Source of the DNA: CAYYYA01 sp964487895
Lineage (GTDB): Bacteria > Patescibacteriota > Patescibacteriia > UBA1558 > 2-01-FULL-52-15
DNA length: 29,191 nucleotides
Assembly: GCA_964487895.1 (NCBI GenBank)
Contig: CAZASM010000009.1
Span: 1-29,191, forward strand
Direction: 5' to 3'
Part shown: piece after piece, positions 15,891 through 23,451 of the stretch
Layout: every line of letters begins with the position of its first letter
Position numbering within the stretch: position 1 is the stretch's first letter
Notes under the pieces: generated by a model
Told to the model about the DNA's origin: nothing
The model's database searches: none
Seen by the model: the letters and a program-made list of their open reading frames with translations, nothing else
Position numbers and translations under genes: made by a program

Positions 15891-16583
15891 TCACAATATC
15901 TCGATCTCTTTAATTTTTTTGGAACTAAAACTGTAAACAAAAGCCGGACGATGTTTCAAGCCACTTCTTTGTTTTGGTAGTTTTTTGATAATACGTAGCT
16001 TCAAAATCTTTTTGCGAAAATTTCTTTTATCCAAATCAATCCCTACCACCGCTTCATAGGCTTTTTCTAACTCGGTGAGAGTGAATTCATCAGGGAGTAG
16101 CTTGCTGATCAGCGAGGTATAGCGAGAACGAGAAGCTAATCGTTTCAAAGCCACAGCAACTACCTCTTTGTGGTCATAGGCTAAGCGTGGTAAACCTCGA
16201 ACCGGGGCCCACCAGCTATCGGCAGTATCTTCTTGTTCTTTTTGACTCAGCTGTTCCCAAGGGACGAGCGCTAGATAGGTAACTGCAACCACGCGACCAC
16301 GAGGATCGCGTTTGACTTCGCTGAAAGTATAGAGTTGTTCAGAATAAATCTTGCTAATAGCAATGTGACCTTTGGTAGATACGTGTCTGAGGGCAGCTTG
16401 CTCGGCTGTTTCCTGCGGTGTCAGTAAACCTCCTGGTATGCCACCTATATTGACGAAATAGGGCGGTCTATCAACGGCAATTAACCGAACATAAAGCTCA
16501 TTATCCCGCAGGGTAAAAAGGCAGGTATCGGCGGCCAGAACGGCGAATTTCAGATGTTGATTATCGGCGGTAGTTTTTTTCAT
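15891..16583 (-). CDS. nrtR: NrtR-type transcriptional regulator of NAD metabolism
   Basis: 230 residues: an N-terminal Nudix-like fold (1-150) and a C-terminal winged helix (about 155-225) with the family-like LLPDEFTLTELEKAYEAVVG and LDKRNFRKKILKL. In the Nudix box region GGLLTPQETAEQAALRHVSTKG the REUxEExG core has become RHVSTKG, so metal-dependent hydrolysis should be lost, as in NrtR repressors that sense ADP-ribose or related NAD metabolites. It sits between nadM-nadV and pnuC-nadR. Its own promoter carries one of three matching palindromes, so negative autoregulation is likely. AT-rich, no SD, and no terminator before nadM, so read-through into nadM-nadV is possible. Confidence 0.92.
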   Translation of the reverse strand: MKKTTADNQHLKFAVLAADTCLFTLRDNELYVRLIAVDRPPYFVNIGGIPGGLLTPQETAEQAALRHVSTKGHIAISKIYSEQLYTFSEVKRDPRGRVVAVTYLALVPWEQLSQKEQEDTADSWWAPVRGLPRLAYDHKEVVAVALKRLASRSRYTSLISKLLPDEFTLTELEKAYEAVVGIDLDKRNFRKKILKLRIIKKLPKQRSGLKHRPAFVYSFSSKKIKEIEIL

Positions 16584-16602
16584 AGTTCTGAGGTTATCCC
16601 CA

Positions 16603-16623
16603 GTTAATGTTCATTATACACTA
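16603..16623. promoter_or_regulatory. NrtR operator, site C (upstream of nrtR)
   Basis: Read on the minus strand the core is AGTGTATAATGAACATT followed by AAC. The left half and AAC match the other two operators; the right half is less perfect. It contains the whole -10 box of the nrtR promoter. Confidence 0.75.
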
Positions 16624-16640
16624 TCAGGAAATAATGTCAA
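16613..16640 (-). promoter_or_regulatory. nrtR promoter
   Basis: On the minus strand TTGACA (16640-16635), a 16-bp spacer and TATAAT (16618-16613) are both perfect sigma70 hexamers. The -10 lies inside operator C, the usual arrangement for repression. The ATG is 30 bp downstream. Confidence 0.8.
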
Positions 16641-16730
16641 ATCCCCTGTGGTGATGGTCCGTGGATGATCACTGTGACCAATGTAAAAGACTTATAAAAT
16701 AATAGGTTTTGTGCTATTCTGATTCCATTC

Positions 16731-16759
16731 TTGACAGGGAGGCAGGTAAGATATATAGT
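16731..16759 (+). promoter_or_regulatory. pnuC-nadR promoter
   Basis: TTGACA (16731-16736), a 17-bp spacer and TATAGT (16754-16759). The -10 is overlapped by operator B. This placement excludes the frame extension upstream of 16787 from the pnuC protein. Confidence 0.8.
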
Positions 16760-16776
16760 GTATATATTACATTAAC
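16756..16776. promoter_or_regulatory. NrtR operator, site B (upstream of pnuC)
   Basis: Core AGTGTATATATTACATT followed by AAC. It differs from site A in two core positions and overlaps the -10 and start region of the pnuC promoter. Confidence 0.8.
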
Positions 16777-16786
16777 TAATATCGAT

Positions 16787-17464
16787 ATGAATATACTTGA
16801 TATCAATAATACTTTTTTCACCATATGGGGATACCCCATGAGCTACATTGAATTTTTTGGAACACTTCTTACTATCTGGTCAGTCTGGCTGACTGCCAAG
16901 GCCAAAGTTCTTTCTTGGCCAGTTGGTTTGCTGGGCGTGATACTCTATCTTTTTCTTTTTTATCAAATCCAGCTCTACTCAGATTTGTTTGAGCAGGTAT
17001 TTTTTCTCATCACTGGTATCTGGGGTTGGTGGATGTGGCTGCATCCTCGAACTGCTTTGGAGACGGACCATAAAAAACACTTAAAAGTAAGTTTGAATAC
17101 TAAGAAGGAAAATGTTTTCTATCTACTACTATTGGCCTTGGGAACGGCTGTACTGACCTATATCACCAAAAATTTGAATATTTGGTTGCCGCAGTATTTC
17201 CCTGAGCCAGCTGCTTTTCCTTTCTTAGACGCTTTCACTACCACGATGAGTTTCCTAGCACAGTGGCTTTTGATGAAGAAAAAAATAGAAAGCTGGATCT
17301 TATGGATACTGGTGGACGCTATCGGTATTGGTTTGTATTGGAGCAAAGGAGTAAAATTCGTTTCGATTGAATACCTATTGTTCTTCTTCATTGCTATTTT
17401 CGGCCTCATTGGCTGGCTCAAGCTTTATAAAGGTTTAAACTCTACTCATGATCAAACATCATAA
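16787..17464 (+). CDS. pnuC: Nicotinamide riboside transporter PnuC
   Basis: 225 residues from ATG 16787, chosen because the promoter lies inside the upstream extension of the frame (16709-16786). Multiple membrane helices cover most of the protein. The PnuC pattern is clear: YIEFFGTLLTIWSVWLTAK, LSWPVGLLGVILYLFLFYQ, LYSDLFEQVFFLITGIWGWWMW, then later FLDAFTTTMSFLAQWLL and ILWILVDAIGIGLYWSKG. It imports nicotinamide riboside by facilitated diffusion, trapped by the riboside kinase encoded next. It overlaps nadR by 17 bp. Probably repressed by NrtR through operator B. Confidence 0.92.
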   Translation: MNILDINNTFFTIWGYPMSYIEFFGTLLTIWSVWLTAKAKVLSWPVGLLGVILYLFLFYQIQLYSDLFEQVFFLITGIWGWWMWLHPRTALETDHKKHLKVSLNTKKENVFYLLLLALGTAVLTYITKNLNIWLPQYFPEPAAFPFLDAFTTTMSFLAQWLLMKKKIESWILWILVDAIGIGLYWSKGVKFVSIEYLLFFFIAIFGLIGWLKLYKGLNSTHDQTS

Positions 17465-18428
17465 ACAATCATTTCCACGCGGGTTGGTAATAGGTAAGTT
17501 TTACCCTCCTCATCGTGGGCATAAGTTTCTGATTGATACGGCTGCTAGTCAGTGCGATGAGTTGACGGTTATTATCTGCTGGAAACCTTCAGAGACTATA
17601 CCTGGTATTGCGCGCGCGCAATGGCTGAAAAAAATTCATCCGAACGTTAATATCAAACTGATTGAAGATAATAAATTGGCTGATGATGATTCGAAGGGTT
17701 GGGCGCAGTTTACCTTAGATATTTTGGGATTTGTGCCGGATGCTGTCTTTACCTCGGAAGCCTATGGTGATCCGTATGCTGCTTTCATGGGCTCTGTCCA
17801 TGTCTTGGTTGATCGCGATCGGACCTTCATTCCTATTTCCGCTACGATGATTCGCAGTAATCCTCATAAGTATTGGGAATTTCTGGAACCATGTGTTCGT
17901 GGTTACTTTGTTAATCGGGTGTGTGTGGTAGGTGCAGAATCGACTGGCAAATCTACCTTAGCACGCAGCTTGGCTGAACACTACAAAACTGTCTGGGCAC
18001 CTGAGTATGGTCGGATGTATGCAGAGGGCAAGCTGACGGCGGAACGAGAGATCTGGGGTAGTGCCGAGTTTGAGAGAATTGCCGCCGCTCAAAACGAGCT
18101 GGAAAATAGTTTGGCCGAGCGAGCAAATGGTCTGCTGATCTGTGATACCGATGCTTTTGATACCAGCGTTTGGCATGAACGATATGTAGGCAAGCGTTCT
18201 CCACGCGTGGAGGAGCTGGGTAAGATCTGTGCCCATGATCTCTATATTGTCACTGGCGATGAGATCCCTTTTGTCCAAGATGGCACACGAGACGGTGAGC
18301 ATATCCGCCACTGGATGCATGAGCGATTTATAGAACGACTAAAAGAAGATAATAGGCCATATGTTATTGTCAGCGGCTCAGAGGAAGTACGTCTGCAGGC
18401 GGCGATCAAGGCTATTGATCAGCTGTAG
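17448..18428 (+). CDS. nadR: NadR: NMN adenylyltransferase / ribosylnicotinamide kinase
   Basis: 326 residues. N-terminal adenylyltransferase: GLVIGKFYPPHRGHKFLI with HxGH at 22-25, VFTSEAYGDPYA and ISATMIRSNP. C-terminal kinase: P-loop VVGAESTGKST near residue 161, APEYGR, CDTDAFDT and a C-terminal helix. It phosphorylates nicotinamide riboside to NMN and adenylylates NMN to NAD. The N-terminal HTH present in enterobacterial NadR is missing, consistent with regulation being handled by NrtR. It overlaps pnuC by 17 bp and is followed after 21 bp by a conserved unknown gene. Confidence 0.94.
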   Translation: MIKHHKQSFPRGLVIGKFYPPHRGHKFLIDTAASQCDELTVIICWKPSETIPGIARAQWLKKIHPNVNIKLIEDNKLADDDSKGWAQFTLDILGFVPDAVFTSEAYGDPYAAFMGSVHVLVDRDRTFIPISATMIRSNPHKYWEFLEPCVRGYFVNRVCVVGAESTGKSTLARSLAEHYKTVWAPEYGRMYAEGKLTAEREIWGSAEFERIAAAQNELENSLAERANGLLICDTDAFDTSVWHERYVGKRSPRVEELGKICAHDLYIVTGDEIPFVQDGTRDGEHIRHWMHERFIERLKEDNRPYVIVSGSEEVRLQAAIKAIDQL

Positions 18429-18449
18429 TTTTCGAGCTAGGCTATAACC

Positions 18450-18956
18450 ATGACGCCCAAGAAAATCACCGTCAATGACAAAATGCAGAAGCGCTACTCT
18501 TATTATTTGACTGCACCATCTGGTAAACAATTTGATCCAGAATTCAAACCTGATCTGACACCGGCTCAGATGCTGGCTCTCGGAGTATTTGGCGGTAAGT
18601 ATCTAAATGACTGTCGTAAGGAATTTCCCGCCAGTTGGTTTAAACAAGCCAAACTGTCTCCAGAGAAGTACGACGCTAAGCTAAATTTTTTTCAAATCCG
18701 CGCTTCTCAGTCTCTAGCTGAATGGCGACGCAAAGATTGGATTCATCCCCAAGATCCCCGTGGTTGGTTTCAATGGTACTGTCGCTACTATCTCGGACGC
18801 CGGACAGAGGATGATGCTCGGCAGATTAAGCGCTGGAAAGCCATTTTTCGCCACGTCAGAGCAATCCAAAATCATTGTCACCCACGCGATCTAACCTGTC
18901 GTCGGCGCCAAAGACAGGCAGTATTACATTGGGCTATTGACTCACGGAAAATTTAA
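18450..18956 (+). CDS. Conserved protein of unknown function
   Basis: 168 residues, rich in aromatic and basic residues. The sequence has the look of a widely conserved uncharacterised family: KMQKRYSYYLTAPSGKQFDP, ALGVFGGKYLNDCRKEFPAS, WIHPQDPRGWFQWYCRYYLG, RRTEDDARQIKRWKA and CRRRQRQAVLHWAIDSRKI. Four Cys lie in the second half or near it. No membrane segment. The position 21 bp behind nadR suggests co-transcription. A decayed paralogue of its first third is at 13294-13437, on the other side of the NAD locus. Function not known. Confidence 0.8.
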   Translation: MTPKKITVNDKMQKRYSYYLTAPSGKQFDPEFKPDLTPAQMLALGVFGGKYLNDCRKEFPASWFKQAKLSPEKYDAKLNFFQIRASQSLAEWRRKDWIHPQDPRGWFQWYCRYYLGRRTEDDARQIKRWKAIFRHVRAIQNHCHPRDLTCRRRQRQAVLHWAIDSRKI

Positions 18957-18958
18957 TT

Positions 18959-18987
18959 TTGACCAAAAATCCATCTAGCAGTATACT
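18959..18987 (+). promoter_or_regulatory. Promoter of the nuclease-like/HAD operon
   Basis: TTGACC (18959-18964), a 17-bp spacer and TATACT (18982-18987), 48 bp before the ATG at 19036. Confidence 0.65.
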
Positions 18988-19035
18988 GGTTTCACTTTGC
19001 ACCTTGTCAATTTTCTCCAACCTAGAGGAGCCTAA

Positions 19036-19449
19036 ATGGATGGTCAGAATGGCCAGACCAGACCCCATGTAAGTCAAACGATAGGAATTGCCAACGAGGG
19101 CAGAGTGGTGCGTGTGCTGAATGATCCTGGTTGGTTTCGACGTCCCGCATGGTTTATGAGCGCACGTCTTGCAACCAAGGAAGAGGACCGGCGAGGTATT
19201 GACGTTGTTATTCAGACGTCTATCAATGGTCCTATTCACATTCAGGTCAAGAGCAGTGCTCACCGTGGTCAAGTATGGAAGCGGAAGCATCCCAATACCA
19301 ACATCATCCTGATTGTCGTTAGTTGTAAGGAGGAGGACCTGGTACTGCGACAGCAGATTATGGAGAAGATTCAAAAATCTCTTTACTGTAACGCGGAAGA
19401 ACATGTCGACGCGCGACGTGTTTCCAATGGCTCACGAAGAAGGAGGTAG
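19036..19449 (+). CDS. PD-(D/E)XK nuclease-like protein
   Basis: 137 residues. E21 in the first helix (IANEGRVV), D56 in RRGIDVVIQ and Q70-V-K72 in IHIQVKSS are spaced as in the PD-(D/E)XK fold, with Gln in the (D/E) position of the third motif, a variant known in active members. The C-terminal tail is Arg-rich (NGSRRRR). It could be a nuclease or a nuclease-derived protein; no partner methyltransferase is nearby. A GAGGAG SD lies 6 bp before ATG. GC-richer than its left neighbour. Its stop lies within the SD of the following HAD gene. Confidence 0.65.
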   Translation: MDGQNGQTRPHVSQTIGIANEGRVVRVLNDPGWFRRPAWFMSARLATKEEDRRGIDVVIQTSINGPIHIQVKSSAHRGQVWKRKHPNTNIILIVVSCKEEDLVLRQQIMEKIQKSLYCNAEEHVDARRVSNGSRRRR

Positions 19450-19451
19450 TC

Positions 19452-20153
19452 TTGGTACATTACCGCAAAATAGCCGAGCAAACTGGTGGATCATCACTTG
19501 TCGTTTTCGATCTTGAGAGTACGATGGTGAAACCGCCGAAAGCACACATAGTGGCGACTGTTCACGCAACTCAGGCCACCCTTGGTCTACGCACTCTTAC
19601 TGACGATGAGGCTTGGGAGCTCTGGCGTTGTTTCGATAACAAGAGGTTTCAAGAGCTCACGGGCTGGCGAGGCATCGGTAACGAATGGTTCACACACTTC
19701 TATGAAGTTGAGGACCACGATGAGCGCTTGGTCCAGTCAGAGCCGTTCATGGGCGTTGTGCCTTTTGTCCAGACACTACAGAGATGTGGCAAGCAGTTGG
19801 CTGTAGTAACCAATACCAACTCTGCCAGCGCTCAGGCTCAGATTTCGTTGTTGGGTTTGGACGGCATCTTCTGCATCGCTCTGGCAGGTCCACCCAAGAA
19901 ACCGCAGAAGCCCGATCCCTTTGGTCTGGCTTTGGCCATGGATTATTTTCATTGTACGCCACGCAATACGGTGATGTATGGTGATTCCCATGGTGATAGC
20001 GGTATGGCTAAAGCTGCAGGTAACGTTCCATTCTTTCTCTTTCAGGAAGGAGACAATGGTTGTCTGGTCGCACCGCTTCAAGCGGAGGCTATCTTCGACG
20101 ACTGGGTTCGCTTACATGAGGTATTTCTCCAGTTGTCTGGTCTGACTGTCTGA
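19452..20153 (+). CDS. HAD-superfamily hydrolase (phosphoglycolate phosphatase-like)
   Basis: 233 residues from TTG 19452, fixed by an AGGAGG SD five bases upstream that overlaps the previous gene. HAD motifs: motif I D20-L-E22-S-T, where the usual second Asp is Glu (also seen in ThrH-type enzymes); motif II T120 in AVVTNTNS; motif III Lys in PPKKPQKPDP; motif IV GDSHGDSGMA (D178, D182). A helical cap lies between motifs I and II. Probably a small-molecule phosphatase; substrate unknown. Glu in motif I could lower phosphatase activity. It is the last gene before a strong terminator. Confidence 0.85.
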   Translation: MVHYRKIAEQTGGSSLVVFDLESTMVKPPKAHIVATVHATQATLGLRTLTDDEAWELWRCFDNKRFQELTGWRGIGNEWFTHFYEVEDHDERLVQSEPFMGVVPFVQTLQRCGKQLAVVTNTNSASAQAQISLLGLDGIFCIALAGPPKKPQKPDPFGLALAMDYFHCTPRNTVMYGDSHGDSGMAKAAGNVPFFLFQEGDNGCLVAPLQAEAIFDDWVRLHEVFLQLSGLTV

Positions 20154-20180
20154 ATGGCTTCATGGAGTTCTCCGTTTATA

Positions 20181-20214
20181 CCCCCGGCGCATAATTGTGT
20201 CGGGGGAGTTTTTT
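20181..20214 (+). terminator. Rho-independent terminator after the HAD gene
   Basis: CCCCCGGCGCA and TGTGTCGGGGG pair over 11 bp (two G-U) around the loop TAAT (20181-20206), followed by AGTTTTTT. Confidence 0.88.
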
Positions 20215-20280
20215 GTCCTGGGCGAGAAAATTTCTGTCTCTAGTAAGGTACAAAAAAATTCTTGGTAATTATAGTGAGAC

Positions 20281-21237
20281 ATGCTTTTGAAAACCAGAAT
20301 TACCTGTGGTATTCTTATAGCAATGTCGATATTGTTTCCGACTATATTATTGTTGTTTTCTATAGTAGTTGCCTGGGCAGGTGGTAATCTTTTTGTTCGT
20401 GGAGTAGGTAGTGTACAGAGGTGGTTACGCTTCTCAGGGATAACCGCGGGATTACTTATCGCTTCTATTTCTACATCATCTCCCGAACTTTTCGTTGGCG
20501 TCAGCTCTGCTCTCCAAGAAACTCCAGAAGTCTCATTGGGCGATGTACTTGGTAGTAACGTTGTTAATATTAGTCTTATTTTTGGTATCTTTTTATTTTT
20601 TTCTGCTCGTCGTCTGTCAGAAAAAAGTCTGCGACTCAAAGATTTTATCGTCTCCAGTTTTGCGCCAACAATTGTCCTGCTCCTGTCATTAGACGGGGTA
20701 CTGTCAAAATTTGATGGTTTAATATTACTTATGCTGTTTGCTTTTTGGTTTCGCTGGTTAATAGTGGGCGATAAATTTCCAGTACAACATACAGAGCGAA
20801 TAGAAGGGTCTAGGATCAATTTTCTCATTGGTTTAGCCATGCTTATTGTAGCGGGCTATACATTTACAGAGAGCGCTGCTACTTTGACTGAAATACTTGG
20901 GATCAATCTTTTTGTCTTTAGTTCTATTATTGTTGCTCTGGGTACAAGTATGCCAGAGCTGGTGACATCTATGATTGCTCTTCGTACTAAGCAAAGCGAT
21001 GTGGCAGTAGGAAATTTATTGGGCAGTAATGTTTTTAATTCTTTAGGTATTTTAGGGTTAGTGTGTTTGATACAACCGATAGCTATTGCACCAAAGAGTA
21101 TTGCGATACCAGTATTCATTGCTATTGTCGCTACACTTACTGCCTCACAAGCAAAGAGGTTTCCGTCTCGCTTGTTTGGATTAATCCTGATAGCTATCTA
21201 TCTGATTTATATCATCTGGATCTCCACCACGTATTAA
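20281..21237 (+). CDS. CaCA-family Na+/Ca2+ antiporter (YrbG-like)
   Basis: 318 residues with about ten hydrophobic segments and the two alpha-repeats of the family: STSSPELFVG ... LGDVLGSNVVNISL in the first half and LGTSMPELVTS ... GNLLGSNVFNSLG in the second. The acidic Glu of each SSPE/SMPE, which binds the cation, is present in both. It should exchange Ca2+ for Na+ or H+ across the membrane. An internal ATG at 20323 would give a start nearer the family consensus (MSILFPTILLLF); neither start has an SD. Confidence 0.9.
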   Translation: MLLKTRITCGILIAMSILFPTILLLFSIVVAWAGGNLFVRGVGSVQRWLRFSGITAGLLIASISTSSPELFVGVSSALQETPEVSLGDVLGSNVVNISLIFGIFLFFSARRLSEKSLRLKDFIVSSFAPTIVLLLSLDGVLSKFDGLILLMLFAFWFRWLIVGDKFPVQHTERIEGSRINFLIGLAMLIVAGYTFTESAATLTEILGINLFVFSSIIVALGTSMPELVTSMIALRTKQSDVAVGNLLGSNVFNSLGILGLVCLIQPIAIAPKSIAIPVFIAIVATLTASQAKRFPSRLFGLILIAIYLIYIIWISTTY

Positions 21238-21289
21238 GGAGGATACGTTTTATATCTGCAAGATAAAGATATTAGAAGACTGAAAAATT

Positions 21290-21327
21290 ATAATAAAAAA
21301 TAACACCTTGCGGACAACATTGGTGCC
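21290..21327 (-). terminator. Weak candidate terminator of the SemiSWEET gene
   Basis: On the minus strand CACC and GGTG flank a short imperfect stem with inner TG/CA pairs, followed by TTATTTTTTATT. The stem is weak. Confidence 0.35.
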
Positions 21328-21339
21328 TGTATTTAGAAT

Positions 21340-21663
21340 TTACTTAGAGTAGAGCACAACTCCTAGAGCGACGATTAACTGTAACGTAGCACCAACGACA
21401 TTCGTGAAGATAATTGGTTTTTCTTTATGAATGATACCGTAGGTTGTCCAGAAGCAAGAACCTAATCCATACATCAACCAAGTAAACAGAGAAACGCCAG
21501 TAGCATTATGGGTAGTATAAATTTGCCAGATTTGCGGCGCTGTCATGATAGCAATCATAATGCCAGCGGCGTAGGCAGCACGGTCAAATAATAATTTTAA
21601 TAAAGTATTAGGCTTATTTTTTTGACGACGCAATTTACTGTGATGATGTAAACCAAAATGCAT
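21340..21663 (-). CDS. SemiSWEET / PQ-loop sugar transporter
   Basis: 107 residues forming a single three-helix bundle. The PQ motif lies in the first helix (MTAPQIWQIYTTHNATGVS), followed by FTWLMYGLGSCFWTTYGII and a third helix VVGATLQLIVALGVVLYSK. SemiSWEETs dimerise to make a sugar pore. The N-terminal 25 residues are basic and His-rich (MHFGLHHHSKLRRQKN). No SD. It is convergent with the exchanger gene on the left. Confidence 0.85.
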   Translation of the reverse strand: MHFGLHHHSKLRRQKNKPNTLLKLLFDRAAYAAGIMIAIMTAPQIWQIYTTHNATGVSLFTWLMYGLGSCFWTTYGIIHKEKPIIFTNVVGATLQLIVALGVVLYSK

Positions 21664-21715
21664 GACTTAAGTATAGCATAGGAATAGGAGTGAGGAGTAA
21701 GGGTGAACAGCAAGG

Positions 21716-22384
21716 TTATTCTTTTGATTTTTGTTCGTTTCGATACAGTACGTAAGAATAGATGAAGGTGACAGCGATTAAGGCTACGATGCTTACCATC
21801 AAAATAGACATGGCTAATATCTGCGGCAGGAAAGTGCTAACCATCAGGCAAAGACCAAACAGGATAAAAACCTTACCACCAAGTTCGTGAGTTTTTTTCC
21901 AGACTGTAGGTGATGATAGAGTCCATGGCGTGCGGATGCCCATGAACCAGTTGGGTTCGATACGTGGCAGCATAGCGCCGATAATGATCATTAGTAAGCC
22001 GATAGTGATGCTCGTAATCAAACCAATCGGTACCTGATAGCCCAGATTATAAAGGTTAGTTATCAGGAACATGATAAAGATTACTGCTAGAATAATTGCT
22101 TTAAAGGTGTGGTAAATAACAGCAAAGCGGGGATAGTTGGCTTTCTTCGGATCGAGATAGGGTAGGGCTAGGAACAAGAGGTACATGCCGAGAGCCAGCA
22201 GTGGGAGAAACCAAGCCATGAAAAGTTTCGAAGAGTAACCGTTTACTTCACCTTGGAAGCCCCAATGTGAGGCTAGGCGTTCCGGTAACATGGGATACCA
22301 ATAGATACTTAGTACTGCCATAACCACAATCAAGAGAATTGGAATAATTTCCGACTTGATAGTGGGTCGGATAGGAGAGGTCAT
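21716..22384 (-). CDS. SdpI-family membrane protein (DUF1648 + SdpI)
   Basis: 222 residues, six hydrophobic segments. The N-terminal DUF1648 signature is visible (YPMLPERLASHWGFQGEVNGYSSK), and the C-terminal half has the SdpI pattern (MIIIGAMLPRIEPNWFMGIRTPWTLSS, VWKKTHELGGKVFILFG). In Bacillus the family includes the immunity and signalling protein for toxin SdpC. No toxin gene is seen here, so immunity is not implied. It starts 23 bp after the SDR gene stop and may be co-transcribed with it. Confidence 0.88.
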   Translation of the reverse strand: MTSPIRPTIKSEIIPILLIVVMAVLSIYWYPMLPERLASHWGFQGEVNGYSSKLFMAWFLPLLALGMYLLFLALPYLDPKKANYPRFAVIYHTFKAIILAVIFIMFLITNLYNLGYQVPIGLITSITIGLLMIIIGAMLPRIEPNWFMGIRTPWTLSSPTVWKKTHELGGKVFILFGLCLMVSTFLPQILAMSILMVSIVALIAVTFIYSYVLYRNEQKSKE

Positions 22385-22407
22385 ATAATTTGTTTAGGCT
22401 AATTAAA

Positions 22408-23217
22408 TTATTTCAAGAGATACCCGCCGTCAACAACAATCTGTGTGCCCGTTAGATACGATGACATGTCAGAAGCGAGGAAAAGAGCGACCTTGCCGAT
22501 ATCATCAGGATCTCCCATGCGACCCATGGGGATTTTTTGCATGAAGGCTTTGATAGCGGCGCTCATATCAACGCCTTTAGGTTGTTTGACAGGCTTCTGT
22601 GAAGCGCCAGTACCGGGAGTAGCGATGCCACCTGGTGCAATAGCGTTGACCCAGATATTATGCGGAGCTAATTCCAGTGCGACATTTTTGGTGAAGCCCC
22701 AAGCGCCATGTTTGGAAGCGTCGTAGGTAGCTAAGCCGGTCATGGATGGATGAATCGCGTCGATAGAAGTAATGTTGATAATCTTGCCGCCTTTTTTCTG
22801 CTTGATCATTTGCTTAGCAACTGCTTGGGTGCAATGGAAAACACCTTTGAGGTTGATGTCGAGAATTTTATCAAAATCTTGTTCCTTCATGTTCATGACT
22901 AGGATATTCGGATAGATACCAGCGTTGTTGACTAGGATGTCGACTGTTTTAAATTTTTTCACTGTCGTCGCAACCATAGCTTGGACGCTAGCTTTCTTGG
23001 AAACATCGGCAATAACCGAGGCAACATGAGGATTAATTTTGTGCAAAGATTTGACTGCTTGAGCTAGCGTGGCTTTGTTAATGTCCGCGATTACCACATT
23101 AGCACCGGCTTCAGCTAGACGATAGGCAATGCCGTAGCCAATACCAACTGCTCCGCCGGTAACGATGGCGGTTTTGCCTTTTAGGTTTGTAAGTGATGAT
23201 AGGAGAGAGATAGGCAT
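22408..23217 (-). CDS. Short-chain dehydrogenase/reductase (FabG-like)
   Basis: 269 residues, a complete classical SDR. TGGAVGIG (20-27) binds the cofactor; D45 after beta-2 (VIAD) suggests NAD(H) preference. NNAG at 97-100, catalytic S151, Y165 and K169 in YDASK. The C-terminus SSYLTGTQIVVDGGYLLK is standard. Substrate cannot be told; the 30-residue insert around GTGASQKPVKQPKGVDMS could shape the pocket. First gene of a minus-strand pair with sdpI-like; no SD. Confidence 0.92.
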   Translation of the reverse strand: MPISLLSSLTNLKGKTAIVTGGAVGIGYGIAYRLAEAGANVVIADINKATLAQAVKSLHKINPHVASVIADVSKKASVQAMVATTVKKFKTVDILVNNAGIYPNILVMNMKEQDFDKILDINLKGVFHCTQAVAKQMIKQKKGGKIINITSIDAIHPSMTGLATYDASKHGAWGFTKNVALELAPHNIWVNAIAPGGIATPGTGASQKPVKQPKGVDMSAAIKAFMQKIPMGRMGDPDDIGKVALFLASDMSSYLTGTQIVVDGGYLLK

Positions 23218-23341
23218 ATAAATATTTTAATTAATTAGACCATCTTTTATTATAGGCTTATTATGTAGTATTAACAATGGATTTTAGAAAAAGCTCGATA
23301 ATAAACGGATGAGAATTTGACAACATTAGTTATTTTGAGTC

Positions 23342-23354
23342 TGACATAATGTCA
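23342..23354. promoter_or_regulatory. 13-bp palindrome, candidate operator
   Basis: TGACAT-A-ATGTCA is a perfect inverted repeat immediately before the -35 box of the promoter at 23356-23383. Confidence 0.45.
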
Positions 23355-23355
23355 T

Positions 23356-23383
23356 TTGAAAACTCCCATATTTCTGCTATAGT
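23356..23383 (+). promoter_or_regulatory. Promoter of the 23452 gene-asnS unit
   Basis: TTGAAA (23356-23361), a 16-bp spacer and TATAGT (23378-23383). The first start codon is about 70 bp downstream, after a heptamer repeat. Confidence 0.5.
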
Positions 23384-23402
23384 TACCGTCGTATTGAAAA
23401 AC

Positions 23403-23444
23403 CTAATTCCTAGTTCCTAATTTCCAATTTCTAATTACTAATCC
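23403..23444. repeat. Six tandem imperfect heptamers
   Basis: The units CTAATTC, CTAGTTC, CTAATTT, CCAATTT, CTAATTA and CTAATCC follow one another without gaps in the untranslated leader, ending 7 bp before the start codon. Confidence 0.75.
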
Positions 23445-23451
23445 CCCTCCC

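Noticed and set aside
16709..16786. Longer N-terminus for PnuC
   Set aside because: The promoter and operator B lie inside this stretch, so transcription begins within it.
18934..19404. A 156-codon open frame on the minus strand
   Set aside because: It is antisense to the SD-led nuclease-like gene and its promoter.
20160..20840. A 226-codon open frame on the minus strand
   Set aside because: It is antisense to the Na/Ca exchanger, whose family motifs are clear; the peptide is Ser/Thr/Asn/Arg-rich with no recognisable feature.
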